NCBI GenBank assembly: GCA_002917775.1 | Contig: KZ627159.1 | Coordinates: 390,010 to 454,009, forward strand | Direction: 5' to 3' | Source: Glaciozyma antarctica PI12 | Taxonomy: Eukaryota > Basidiomycota > Microbotryomycetes > Kriegeriales > Camptobasidiaceae | DNA length: 64,000 bases | In this document: positions 23,555-36,998 of the stretch, in pieces | How the letters are laid out: the number at the start of each line of letters is the position of its first letter | Numbering within the stretch: the first letter of the stretch is position 1 | Made by a program: the position numbers and the translations under genes | The notes under the pieces: generated by a model | Seen by the model: the letters and a program-made list of their open reading frames with translations, nothing else | Database searches by the model: none | What the model was told of the DNA's origin: nothing

Positions 23555-23855
23555 TTCTTCTTCTTGGGGTTCAGCTCTCGCTTGCGAGCGAGGGTGGAAG
23601 GACTAGATGGGGAAGTTCGTTGGAGCGGTAACAAAGACAACTCAGTGTCGTTTTGCGGGAGGATTCGCTCTGCTCTCGCTCGCTCGCTGCTTCGGTCGTT
23701 CACTCTGCAAAGCTCTCTCAGATCCCGACAGCTCTCAGTGGAATCGGTAATAACGAGGTTGGCATACATCAGCTTGTGCAAAAAACGATGGGATGGATGG
23801 GCGGTAGGACATAAAGATAACCGACGAGAGGGGGAGGTAAAACAAGCCCGCAACG
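23555..23855. other. Convergent intergenic region
   Basis: About 300 bp between the 3' ends of GET2 and the minus-strand Ser/Pro-rich gene. No gene or repeat is visible. Confidence 0.5.
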
Positions 23856-26043
23856 CTACCACACCCTAACCCCCACCTCCCCCAACCCACTACTCTCCTC
23901 ACTTCCCTCCCTCCTCCTCCAAAGCCCCTGAATCCCATCACTCCTCGCAAGCCTCTTCGCCAACTCGGCCTCCTCCCTAGGACTCAAATCCTCATCCTCC
24001 TGCTCCGCACTACTCGCCGGCGTATCCTCCCCCTCGGACGTCGAAGACTTCCAAGAGGTCTCGGAGTCGGAGGGGTGCGCACCGACGCTCCGAGGTCGGT
24101 TTCGGGGACGTGGGTCGTGCGTTAGGAGGGGGGAGGGGCGGGAGGGGGAGGAGGGGTTGCGGAAGAGGGTGGGGCGGGAACGGACGAGGTCGGGTGTTGG
24201 TGGGAGGAGAGAGTCGGGCGAAGTCGAGCGGGGGGGAGGAGTCGAAGGGAGCGCGGCGCGGGTGGGATCGCCGAAGAAGAGCTCTCGGGCTCGAAGAGGG
24301 AGGAGAGGAGGAGTGGCGAGAGGGATGGGAGTGACGGCGCGTGAGATGCAGGGGGAGGAGGGACGGCTGCTGTGGGCGGATGCGTGGGGAGGGGACGGAG
24401 GGCGGCTGATGGAGAGGAGGGAGGTCGTCGAAGAGGACCGGATCCTCGACGCCGTGACCTTGCCGAATTCGATCGTGCTCGTGCGTCCATTGCGAGGATT
24501 CGAAGGAGCCGTCTTCTCGGGAGGACTGGGGACTGGCGTTGAGTGGTCCTGCGGAGTCGAGATGGCGTGAAAGCTGAGCGTGGAAGACCTCCTGATGGTC
24601 GCAGGCTCCGGGTGCTCCTCGATCTTGCTGAGGTTGGGAGAAGAAGTCGACGCCGCAATGACTGCAAGCGCCTCCAGCTCGTCTCCGAGAAGCCCGGGTT
24701 TCCTGACCTCGAGAACACCGCTCGACCGCGTCCTCGCGACGCTCGGTCGACGCAAGACCTCGAAAGACGACTTCGAGGAGCCCGGCCCTCCCTCGACCGC
24801 GTCGTCTCCGTCGAGCCAGTTCCACGTGTTCGGCGCGTCCTCCTCGAGACTCTCCCTCCTCATCTCCACCTTCTTTCCACCCCACATGCTCAAGGCCTTG
24901 CCCCATTTCCCCATCGCAGGAGTAGCGGAAGCACCAGCTGCGCGAGTACGCCCTTTCGACGAAGAGCCCTCCGCGTCCGCGTTGTAGCTGTCCGCCGACG
25001 ATGACCTCGAGCTTCGCTTAGATTTGCGGTGCTCGATCGGCGGAAGAGCGGAAATACGAGGTGCTGCAGAGGGAAATCCGGTGACGGGAGAGGAGGATCG
25101 CGTGCGAGGAATGTGGTGGCGTCCAAAGGAGGGGGTGTCGGGGGTCGAGGTGGAGGAGAGGCTCGAGAGGGAAGTGCGCCAGGATGGTCGACGAGGGTCT
25201 AGAGGAAGTTGAGGAGAGTAGGTTGGGGATGGAAGAGTGGGCGACATGATGTCGGGCTCGGTCGACATGGCGTTGGAGTAGGAAGGGCCTGCGACAAGGT
25301 CGTCCGGGCGACGAGACGACGGCGGTGATCGCGCCTTCTTCAACTTTCGCGTCGTCGATGGGTCCTGAATGACGATGGTTCCTACGCTTGCCGTTTCGAA
25401 AGCCTGGCGACTGGCACGCCCATCACTAATGTCGCTCTGCCGACGCGACCGCACGAACCCGCGTAGGGGAGACGCGCTGCGCGACGGACGTTCGGCTGAC
25501 GCTGTTGCTGGCGACGAAGGAAAGGAAGGGAGGAGGAGTTGGGCCTTGGGGAGATCCGAAGTCGACTGGGTTCTGGACGAGGGCTTGGGGCGAATTCGCG
25601 TCGCCTTGCGCACCAAGGCGAGAGGGGAGAGTCGAGGGGAGCTATGGCGGGAAGCTGGAAGGAGGGTCGGGCGAGGTTGTAGGTCGAAAGACAGGCGAGG
25701 GAAGTCGACGGTTGGTAAGGGAGAGGAAGGGAAGTACGAGGACGGGAGGGGTCCCGACAGGGGAGTAGGCGTGCCCTTGAACTGAGCGATGAGGTGCTGG
25801 GTGCACTCGAACACACCGTGGCCCTACAACAGTACGCGCAGAGTTAGCTTGCTCCTCCCCTCGCACTCCCCCGACCGAGTGAGGCAAGGAACGCACCTGC
25901 ATCTCCTCCAGGGTGGGGTCCTCGCCCAAGAGCTCTGAGAAGACGCCAGCATTCCCCGTCGCTGGCTGCACCTCCCACTCCACCTGAACCACCGCAGCCT
26001 CCTCCACGCTGTGCTCAACTGTAGTCGCTGAGCTGTCGTTCAT
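23856..26043 (-). CDS. Unrecognised Ser/Pro-rich protein, 704 residues
   Basis: Two exons (26043-25897 and 25823-23856) give a 704-residue protein. I do not recognise it. The N-terminal 90 residues look folded: EWEVQPATGNAGVFSELLGE, DPTLEEMQGHGVFECTQHL, IAQFKGTPTPL. The remainder is almost wholly low complexity, rich in Ser, Pro, Arg and Thr, with many SP/TP sites (kinase target-like), a short conserved-looking patch MGKWGKALSMWGGKKVEMRR followed by NTWNWLDGDDA, and an acidic C-terminal helix SPREEAELAKRLARSDGIQG. Long uninterrupted coding on one strand, a clean intron and codon use like neighbours support a real gene. It may be a phosphoregulated scaffold or a signalling protein, but that is a guess. 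Confidence 0.75.
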
Positions 26044-26442
26044 TCCTCGAGCTGGCGCGGCGCGTGACAAAGGAAGGAAGGGTGGAGAGAGGAGAGGGGT
26101 CGAGGCGCCGGGACGCTAGTTCGGCGCACTGTTCTCCTTCTCGTCTTGGAAGGGCTTGATGGTTGGGGAGCAAGCTGTCGAAGAGGAAAAGCGCTCGCGT
26201 CGTTTGACAAAGCGCCAGAGTTGCGTTCCAGGTGCAGCCTGCGGCCTGCAGGAAGACGACCCCGCTTCGCTTTTTTGAGATTCCGGGGTGGCCTCGAATT
26301 AGGGTTCTTGTCCTCCTCTCACCTCTCGCAAAGCTTTCACGTTCCTTGAGTCGATGATTCGCTGGACGGGGTAATACCAGAGAAGAAACAGCACGACGCG
26401 CCCAAATAGTGTCTTTGCCCCCGACCCCTCTCCTCCCCCAGA
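26044..26442. other. Intergenic region, Ser/Pro-rich gene and GH5 gene
   Basis: About 400 bp with the upstream region of the Ser/Pro-rich gene and the 3' end of the glucanase gene. No other gene is visible. Confidence 0.5.
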
Positions 26443-28732
<2,290 letters not shown>

Positions 28733-29255
28733 CGCGGGAGAGGTGGTTGTTGAGGAAAAGAGGGGATGTGCGGTGGGCGCGATGGAAAGAAGGTGAGGGC
28801 GCGACGCGAGGGGACGCGGGGTCGCTGAGGAGAGAGGGTAGAGAGGTCGTAGACGAGCGCTCGTGTGGAGGGGAGAGGACGTGAAGAGAGGGAGGAGGGG
28901 AACGGGACAAATCGCCAAGACAAAAAACAGCCAGGCGATGCACGCGCGCTCGAAGGGACGGGCTGTACACTTTCCCAAGTCAGCACGAACAGCGTCTAAA
29001 GGCAGAGGGAGGAGAAGGTGGCTGGTGGGTACGAAGAGCGAGGGCCAGCGAAGCTTCGCAAAACAGTCGACGACGCGAGGAGCCGAACTGGTACAGCCGA
29101 AAGCTCTGTTGCACAATGTACGAGGGAGGAGGATCTACTCGGGACCAAATAGAGAGGGGGGTAACGTCCGTAAATACGCGTGAGCGTGAGGGGTATATGA
29201 GACGATGAAGGGGGAACGACGACGACGAGAGATGCGAAATAATGCAGGCGACGAT
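28733..29255. other. Intergenic region, GH5 and KRE6-like genes
   Basis: About 520 bp upstream of the glucanase and downstream of the Kre6-like gene. It should carry the glucanase promoter. No further gene is visible. Confidence 0.5.
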
Positions 29256-32118
29256 CTAGCAGCCCTGCAAAGAGTTCTTGGGGTGGTCGTATCCCGCAAA
29301 GTCCCAAGCTGTGCAGAAAAGAAACGTCAGCGGCAGCATGTGAGGAGGAACGAAGGGGAGAACGAACTGGTGATGTTGGGGTTCGTGTACGCAGTCAAGT
29401 GTCTGCGAGAGAAGCGTTAGACGAAAGACGCGAGGGAGTGGCTTCGAGCAAGCGCACCGTTCGATGTAGTCGGCTGTGGGCATCGCGGGAGGATCGCACC
29501 CAATGTTGGGCGCGTCTTCGCGTTGATACACCTGGGGGCGGATCGAAGAGTCAGCAAGTCGCCTCCTGCGGAACGACGAGAGCTACTCACTCGGACGTAG
29601 TCGATCTTCATCTCTGTCGGGAAGATGAGGTTCTCAAAGTCGACGCGCTGGAACGAATCCGAGATTCCGAGGTTGAGGATGATGGACTGGCGACGCAGTG
29701 TTAGCTGATTCGCATGGAGGAGAAACGACGAAGCTGTACGTACCATTGGCTCTTCCGAAATCAACCGCTGACCGATTTGAACTCGAGGGTTGGGTCCGAC
29801 GGCGGCGGCGGTGAGAGTCCACGCAGCGGTGTCCCCGACGGACCAGGTGATGTACCCGTTCGTCGGATCAGGCCAGGCTTCCCATCCGTACTGAGCGAGG
29901 AGAAGCAGTCAGCCATGTGCTTCGAAAACGGAAGATGGGAAGCCAAACCTTTGAAAACGCAGCGCCGCCCCGCTCGTAAGCCGTAGGAAGCGTGTAGGTG
30001 ACCCCCGACGCTGCTTGTTGATACACCCCTCCCTGCGAGACGTGCAGGACGTCAGGAGACGCCGGAAAGGAGCAGCCCAAAGTGAACGAACCTTGTACGA
30101 GTTGATCCAGGTCCTGGAGGAGTCGTAGACGACGGTCTCAGGAGTCGTGTTGACGGGCGAGTAGTAATCATCGTAAGGCGCAAACTGAGCGGACTGAGAG
30201 ACAGCGCCGCGAAGAGCTCGGTTACGAAAAGTGACTTCGCTGCAGGAGGAAAAGCGAGAGAGCAGCGTCAGCAAGCAGATCATAAGCGATGCCTCAGCGC
30301 TCCGAACTTACGCCTCCAGGACATCGATCTCTGGCGCTCCACGTCCAGTCCTGACGTTCGGGCCAGGATGGTCGCTTCCAGGGCAGGTGCAAGCGCTGAG
30401 AGGAAGGAGCTCAGCGATGTACGACGAGTGCGAAAGGAATGGGACTCACGATAAACGCTGACCAGGCAAGAACGAAAGGACCCCGCCATTGTTGCCGGAT
30501 TCGAGAGCTGCCGCAGGTCCCGTTCCTGCCATGTTCGTCTGGTTCGGTAGCGTTCCAACGTCGCAGGTGTTGTACGAGCTGCAACACGCGAGTTAGCTCG
30601 AAGAAGCGATGAGAAATGCACGAGCGACGCACTAAGGCCACATTCCGTCGGTGGTGGCGCCGTAGCCAGCTCGAGCTAGGTTTCCAAGAGTCCAGGCTCC
30701 GGGCCAGAGTCCCTGAGGATGCGAACGGGTGTCAGAGAGGGCTTCAGACGGAAGCGAAAGCTGAACGCACGCCGACGTTTGAGGAACCGGGGAGCTGAAC
30801 GGAGACCTCGAGATACCCGCCAGTGAAGCTGCAGAAGCGAAAGTTAGTCCCGTCAACGAGCAGAGAGGACGAAAAAACGCACCAGAACTTGTTCCACGAC
30901 TGCAGCATGCCCGAACGGAAGTTGAGGCCATGAATCGGCTCCTCGGACGCGGTGATGACGAGACTTCCCTCCCTGGTCGTGACAGCATCGGGGTCGTACC
31001 ATTCAAAGTCGCCAGTGGCCCCTAGAATCAACGCGTCGTCAGCTGCGTTCCTAACGAAAGCGAAGCAGGAGCAGCGAACAGTAGTGCAGGTCCACCGCTT
31101 CCCAGAATCTGCCGGATCATCGAATCATCAGCTTCCCCTCGTTCCTCGCAAACGTCCAGCAAACTCACGGATCATCTCCAGGCCAGAACGTTCGTCCCTC
31201 CGTCTCGAACTCGTCCGAGAACATGAGCACGTACTTCCTCCCATCAAAGCCCGTCCGCGTGAGCGCCGCAGCCGGCGTGTCCTTGTCGATGAGCGTCGGA
31301 AGGCCGGGAATATCGGGCACCTGTCCAGTCGAGTTGACGCCTCCTACGTTGAACGCGCCGAAATTGGAGAGCGACTGCTTGGTGTAGTAATTGAGGATCG
31401 GATAACCGGCGAAGAGCATCACGAGCCCCGCGACGAGGATGATGATGGCGCCCATGTTAAGCCATCCGCGTAGCGAGAAGGCGGTGCAGCTGCGTTCGCG
31501 GAGCGAGTCGTGCGGGCCCGTGTTGTGCAGCTTGTCGTCGAGTTCGGCGTCCCTGGCGGTCCAAACGGGCGCGCTCTTGAGCGCGGACGCGCCAGCTGCT
31601 GCTGCTGCTGCTGCTGCGCCGGAGACGTTGCGAGAGGAGTGGCCGGAAGATGAGGGCGGTGCGGCGAAGGGGGAGGGGGCGGAAGAGACGCGGGAGGAGT
31701 AGCGAGCTGGGGGACCGTTGCGAGGAGATGGGGGAGGAAGGGACGAGTCGCGGGAGGGGCGGGTCGATGGTGAGAGAGGGCCGTTGTTGACGGGCTCGTA
31801 GGAATAAGGACCGTAGCCTCCTCCAATCGCGCCCGTCACGACGCCCGCAGTGGTCCCGTTCCCACGATAGTCAATAGAGCTCCCTGCGCTCTGGCTCCCA
31901 CTCGCTATGCTTCCTCCGCCCCTAGGACTCTCGTCCCTCCGAGAAGACATTCCCCGTGGCGCGTCGTACAGGCCTCGTGTAGGGTTGAGCGGCGAGGATC
32001 CCCCCGGATTTCCCGAGCGCGAGAACGAGGGGGAACCAGGCGAGGGCGGGCCGTCGAGGTTGGAGTAGCCACCGCCGGGGTTGCCGAGTCCAGGAACTCG
32101 GGAGGGCTGGCGAGACAT
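29256..32118 (-). CDS. KRE6: Kre6/Skn1-family beta-glucan synthesis protein (GH16)
   Basis: Type II membrane protein needed for beta-1,6-glucan formation. A ~210-residue cytosolic Ser/Pro/Gly-rich region starts [20 protein letters not shown] and holds a run of nine alanines (near 31598-31620). A membrane anchor follows ([20 protein letters not shown]), then the GH16 domain: [79 protein letters not shown], and the catalytic-site region [11 protein letters not shown] with the E-x-D-x-x-E glutamates, then [10 protein letters not shown]. It ends [10 protein letters not shown]. About ten short introns interrupt the luminal half only; the N-terminal half is one exon. Domain order and length match Kre6/Skn1. 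Confidence 0.95.
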
Positions 32119-33113
32119 GATGGGCGTTGGGAGGGGAGAGGACGCGGGTGGAGGGGAGAGGAGTGAGGCTGGGCGCGCACGGGCGGAGGAGAGGGGGCGA
32201 GTGAGGCGGTGGGTCGAGTGCGATACGTCGCTGCGTTCAAGGAGATCACAGCGTCAGTCCACAGGGCATTCAACGCGCTGGATACGTGTGGAAAGAGACT
32301 GACCTTTTAGCGCGCAAGGTTCAAGGCACGTCTCCTGTGACAAAGCGAGCCAAGAGAGGAGGAGAAGCCGCGTTGGCTGGCGAGAGAGGAGGCAAAGGAG
32401 TGTGTGTAGGCGTGATGTTCCTGGTAGCTGAGGTGGTGGGAGAGAGACTGAAGTGCCGTCGAGGTGTTGCCGTTGGAACTCGAGCTCGGAGAGGAGGGCG
32501 ACTTGGGAAAGGCGTTCGCTTGGCGGCCTGAGGTTTTCGAAGTGGCCTGCGTTAAGGAGCGAGACCTGCTGGACAGCAGCGGCGTTCGCGTGCTGGTACT
32601 GCCTCGAGTGGTGTCGAGGGAGAAAGGGGAGGAACAAGGAGTCGAGGCCTGCTCGATCGGTTCGACCCACCTCAAGGCTCTGCGCTCTGCTTTGTCCCAG
32701 AGGCATTGACAGTCCCTGGAGAATGGCGAAAGCACTGCTCTTGGTTTCGCTAAACGTCGATAGTCTCGCAGGCGAAAAGCGCTCTGTTCTCTGTGCGCTG
32801 CGAACCGCTCTTTGGCGTTTTGGAAGCGCGCGCTGCAAACGCGCCACGAACCAACTCCACTGCAGAAGAAAGCGAGGGAGTTTGCGACTTGTGAGGAGCG
32901 GGGTGAGAACGGAGGAGCGAACATCGAGGCGACGTTGTGAGTCGGTCTTCCTCAAATTCCCAGCGAGCTCCCTTCTCTTGAACGCGCAGATTAGGACAAC
33001 GCAGGATCAAACCGAGAATCAGAAGCCGACCGAAGGGGGCACCGAAGCAGTGAGGACTGAATGAGCAGAGACAGCGAAGCGAAGTCGAGCGATTTTGCGA
33101 AGACTCCTCGTGC
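32119..33113. other. Intergenic region upstream of KRE6-like gene
   Basis: About 1 kb between the Kre6-like start and the 3' end of the Rab prenyltransferase gene, both on the minus strand. Open frames exist on both strands but none carries a domain. It should hold the promoter and 5' UTR of the Kre6-like gene. Confidence 0.5.
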
Positions 33114-34701
33114 TCATCGTTGCAGAGGAAGTATATGAACCTCTGCGAGGAGCAGAAGCTCGTCAGTACAGCTCACTTCCAAGCACAAAGAAACAAGCAC
33201 CCACCGAGATCCTGATACCGACACTTTCGCATCGGGTCCACTTGCTCGAGTTTCCGCAACATCCCCAGGGATTCGAGATTCAGCCGTTCTCGCTCTTCGC
33301 GTGTCGCCTCATCCGAGCCAAGTAAAGTGACCAGCAGTCTCTTATAGTAGACGAGAGAATCCAGGCACCCTGCGACGCGGATCAGCGAGGTCTCAAAAGG
33401 CGCAAACATTGGCGAATTCACATCGACTGTCAGGCTCCTCCTCCAGGAGCTCTTCGATCCCGACAACTTCGCGTTGTACGATGGGAAGGGATCCTGAAAC
33501 ACGTGTTAGCGGTGAGGTGCCGGTGGTGGAACGAAGAGTCGCACCTTTGCCGACGAGCCAGCGATGGTACAGCCACGCGCTTTGATCGTTCGGATCCGAC
33601 CAGATCGCCTGCTTGACGAGCTCAAACTCTGCTCGCATCGTCAGCCAGCCAACCTTCAAGGCGACACCGAAGCGAACGAACACACCTTCGTCAACCCGCT
33701 TCGCCCGTTTTTCGCTCTCCTCCCCCCACCCCTGCTCGTCCCACAGCTTCGGCAATAGCTTCGTCCGGTAGTGCCATGCGCTAAAGTTGCTAAAATTGGC
33801 CGAGATCTTGCGCGTCGTATACGCCAGCTCCGAGGCGGTCGTAGGTTTCGGAAGCGCCCTGGTCCGCTCCGTTTCCGTCGTACGCTCGAGCGCGAGGATT
33901 GAGAAGATGAGATACCGGCGATAGTCCCAGCTGTGGACTGCGCGTACAGTCATCAGCTTGAGTTCAGCGAGGCCGCCTGAGGAAGACGCACAGTTCCGAC
34001 CGTCTCGCTCGAGGTACATCTCAACCATCTTGATCTCCATCCCCCAATCCGCATCCGGCATCGTCTCGAGCACCCATTTCCGATGCTCCCACACGCTGTA
34101 GTTCTTGGGATTCTGCTTCAGCGAGCGGTTCGTGAGCTGGAGGTCCTCCTCGAGGTAGCGCTGCTTCGTCGGGGCGTCCCTGAAGTCGTGGGGAATCAGT
34201 ACGCGCGCGCCGAGAGGAGAGGACGGCAACGTACACGTCTTGGAAGATCCCATGCAAGAGGATACGCCGGCGAATAGCCCAGGCGGTTTGGAACTCGGGG
34301 TTGGTGTCGAGGATGCGGGTGGTGAGCTCCAGCGAGGAAGGGGAGTAGTCTCGAGCTTCTCGCTGCAGCAACGAATCGCAAGTCAGCTCCCATATCCACT
34401 CAGCTGCAGCCTGTCCACGTGTCGTGCCTCCAGCAGTAGCTCCAGCTGGCCCGACCCACACGCGCCGCCAATCCTCCACCCACACCACGCCCGCGAGAGC
34501 AGCACCTACCCGAGCATAGAGATCGTCCAGCAGTGCCTTGTACTCTGAGATCCGTAGCGCCTCCTTCTCCTGCTTCTTGCGCTCGACTTCGGCAGAGTCG
34601 GGGATGGGAGGGATGCGGGAACGCTTGACGCCGTGCTGCGCAGGGACAGGGTGAGCTGAGAGCTGGGAGGTCCTGCTTTCTGAGGCTGGGTAACGTACCA
34701 T
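33114..34701 (-). CDS. BET4: Geranylgeranyltransferase type II (Rab) alpha subunit
   Basis: Alpha subunit of Rab GGTase, which with Bet2 and the Rab escort protein adds geranylgeranyl groups to Rab GTPases. The first coding exon is just ATG (34701-34699), followed directly by the donor GTACGT; the acceptor at 34636 yields M-HGVKRSRIPPIPDS, matching the invariant MHG-K-R start of this family. Prenyltransferase alpha repeats follow: LELTTRILDTNPEFQTAWAI, NPKNYSVWEHRKWVLE, FHSWDYRRYLIF, TRKISANFSNFSAWHYRTKL, SDPNDQSAWLYHRWLVGK, then EELLEEEPDSRWCLDSLVYY and EQVDPMRKCRYQDL. The last exon encodes EVHILPLQR and a TGA at 33114-33116. Repeat content and order identify BET4 and not the farnesyltransferase alpha subunit. 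Confidence 0.93.
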
Positions 34702-34859
34702 TGCTTGCACAAGCAGGAGGAACTGCTGGGTGTTGAAGGAGGTTGTCGGAGGACAAGAGGGGGTTGCTTCTCCACGTCCCTCCTTGCCTTCCTCCTACGC
34801 GCCTGTGTTTTTCTCTCCAGGCTCTCCAGTCCGCCTCGCCGACACCAAGCGGCACCACA

Positions 34860-35237
34860 ATGATCACGCACATCGTCCACTTCGCCTACAAGCCCGAAGT
34901 CGCTCCAAGCACTCGTCACCTCCTCGCGTCGCGCTTCCTCCTCCTCCTCGAATCTTGTCAACGCGACGGAAAGCCCTACATCCTCTCCCTAACAGGCGGG
35001 AAGCAGAACAGTACAGAGGGAGTCGACAAGGGGCTAGAGGTGTGTGGCTCTCTCCTCTTCGGCGCGGGGTGAAGCTGCTGACGAGCGGGACAGCACTCGT
35101 TCGTGGTGCTCTTTGCGAGCGCGGAGGATCGGGATTATTACGTTGAGAGGGATCCGGTACATCAAGAGTTCAAGGATGTGGTGGGGCCCAGCGTTGCGGA
35201 CGTCGTCGTGATGGATTTCGAGGACGGGGTGTTCTGA
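34860..35237 (+). CDS. Dabb (stress-responsive A/B barrel) domain protein
   Basis: Small protein of 107 residues from two exons (34860-35039 and 35094-35237). It begins MITHIVHFAYKPEVAPSTRH, contains SLTGGKQNSTEGVDKGLEHS and FVVLFASAEDRDYYVERDP, and ends VADVVVMDFEDGVF. This is the usual Dabb pattern (beta strand with a His, helix, then H-x-F-V-V/L strand, DRDYY helix), a dimeric alpha/beta barrel fold (PF07876). In plants and fungi such proteins are stress-induced or have enzyme-like roles; the function here is unknown. It starts 159 bp from the divergent BET4 gene. Confidence 0.88.
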
Positions 35238-35912
35238 GGAGGGACTGGCGCTGGACGCTTGGGAAGTCTGTCGATTATGAGCAGTTATGCTGCTTCAGGA
35301 AGCTTAGGCCGTGAGATGGAGTGGTGCTCGCGCCTCGCTTCCGTCAGCCACAGGGACCTCCCCCGACAAGTTCGCTCTCGCTTACAGTGCCTTCCTCCTT
35401 CTCTACTTCGTCGAAGAAAGCCTCTCAAGGTGCGTTTCGCTGCTCACTGATCTGCTGAGCAGAACGCTAACGAGATCTATGCAGGCTTCGCAAGACCGCC
35501 CGTTCACTTGAGACGTCGACGCCTGTACCCATTCTCGGATCTGGAGCGAGCTCCCAGGCAGCTCTCCCGCTCGTACAGTGCTTCTGCTTCTCGAACTGCG
35601 TTTGCACGAGGATTTTATGCAGCGAAGAAAGCGCTCAGCTACTGCTCAGTCGTCCTGGGAAGCGTGGCAAGCCACCGTGCGAAGCTCGAAGGTGAAGCTT
35701 TGCGATTATCGACGCGACCAACACCTCTCCTTTCTTCGACGATAGCTTGCGACGCCCGACCAAATCAACGACATCATTAAGCACCACTGGCGAACCTCAC
35801 CCCGCACCGCAAAGGATCCGCGATTCGTTGGGGCCAGGCCCCGCGTGGGGAGTTGGACGCGAAATTCATCGATTCGCTCTCTCTCTTCTTCCCCTCACCT
35901 TCTGCTCCCAAT
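35238..35912. other. Unassigned region with splice-like signals
   Basis: About 675 bp between two + strand genes. It holds a convincing intron at 35431-35484 (GTGCGT donor, CTAAC, TGCAG acceptor). The frames on either side (ALAYSAFLLLYFVEESLSR, then LRKTARSLETSTPVPILG) join in phase and stay open to about 35690, but no ATG-started upstream exon is visible. It may be an unannotated small gene, a spliced non-coding RNA, or part of a neighbour's UTR. Confidence 0.4.
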
Positions 35913-36519
35913 ATGGTCTAGTAAGTGCCGTGCTTCTCCTGTGGAGCTCTTGCTAACCGCTGCTCCTGCTCCAGCACAATCATCGTTCACCTCAAGGCGA
36001 AGGACGCCGAGTCGGCCGACAAGATCGCGTGGAAGCTGGTTGATGCCGCTGCTGTGTACAGGAAAGGTGCGTCGTTTTTTTAGCCTTCAGCGGGGGAATC
36101 TAAGCTAACGATTTGAGCAGACAAGGAGCAGCTGTGAGATGGATTGCGAATCTCCGCCGGACAGTGCTGATCTCGCTCGATGTCCTCCCTCCCTCGTCTC
36201 CAGTGGCTGGCTCGTGCACCGGTAATCTCACACCTTAACTTATCAAGTGCTTGCGCTCACGATTCTTTCCGCAGCGACCCCGCCAACCCGCTCAAGTTCG
36301 CCATCGTCGAGAGATTCGTGAACGAGGCGTCCCAGACGTACCATCTCGAGGTGCGCTTTCTCTTCCCCGCACTTACGCTCGAAGCAGAACCCATACTGGC
36401 TCACGTTCGACCCCTTCGTGATCCCTCTGCTAGACGGACCGATGGATCTCACTCGCTGGGAGGAGATGGAGGTTCCTGTGCCGAACCAGGACTCTCTCGC
36501 TGCCGCCACTTCTGGTTGA
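35913..36519 (+). CDS. Antibiotic biosynthesis monooxygenase (ABM) domain protein
   Basis: A protein of about 112 residues with an ABM-like ferredoxin fold (PF03992). The first exon is eight nucleotides (ATGGTCTA), completed after a short intron to give MVYTIIVHLKAKDAESADKI, continuing AWKLVDAAAVYRKDKEQLGW, LVHRDPANPLKFAIVERFVN and EASQTYHLENPYWLTFDPFV. It ends VPNQDSLAAATSG. The strand-helix-strand pattern with the F-x-I-V-E-R-F motif is typical of the family. Five exons in 600 bp. Activity cannot be predicted from the sequence; members range from monooxygenases to proteins of unknown role. It follows the Dabb gene, which belongs to the same fold superfamily. Confidence 0.85.
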
Positions 36520-36688
36520 TAATTCACGAGCTCGTGTATAAACTGAGAGAATCCTGGTTTACTCTCGCTGCGGATTCGAGAGAGAGCCGACGCATGAATC
36601 CAGAAAGGTCCCTCCGAGCTCGCCCTGGTCTCCCCCCTACCACACCTCAGCTGGATGCACTGAGCGCTTTCCAGCAGCCTTACGCTAA

Positions 36689-36998
36689 ATGGTGAAAGCC
36701 ACAAAAGGCGCGTCCCCTCTCTCCGTTTCCTCAGCTCCACGCTAACACGCCCCACAGGCGTCCTCATCACCTGGTCCGCCCTCCCGTCCTCCTCTCCCCA
36801 CCACCCTCTAACGCCCCTCTCAGTGATCCAGCAGTAAAGCAGATCCTCCTCCAGCTCGACGAGACGGGCGTCAGCAGGTTCATCATCCAGGATCTGGACG
36901 ACAATCACCTCCTCGTTAGTGCCGACGCGCTCGACCGGGTCAAGGGGGAGCTGGAGGAGGAGCTGGAGAAGAACAACTATATCAGTATGGAAGTGTAA
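36689..36998 (+). CDS. TFB5: TFIIH subunit Tfb5 (TTDA/GTF2H5)
   Basis: Smallest subunit of TFIIH, acting in transcription and nucleotide-excision repair by stabilising Tfb2/p52. Exons 36689-36707, 36758-36773 and 36824-36998 give 69 residues, close to the family's ~70. It begins MVKATKGVLITCDPAVKQIL and contains the hallmark FIIQDLDDNHLLV, ending EKNNYISMEV. Intron 1 (50 nt) must begin with GC (AAAAG|GCGCGT) because only that junction gives the conserved K-G-V-L-I-T; it has a normal branch site (GCTAAC) and CAG acceptor. The second exon is 16 nt. The third exon's open frame alone would not reveal the start. Confidence 0.92.

Noticed and set aside
31598-31625. GCT/CTG trinucleotide run
   Set aside because: It is the alanine tract in the cytosolic part of the Kre6-like protein, an ordinary coding repeat.
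32254-33064. Overlapping open frames on both strands upstream of the Kre6-like gene
   Set aside because: No domain, no consistent splice pattern; expected by chance in GC-rich DNA.
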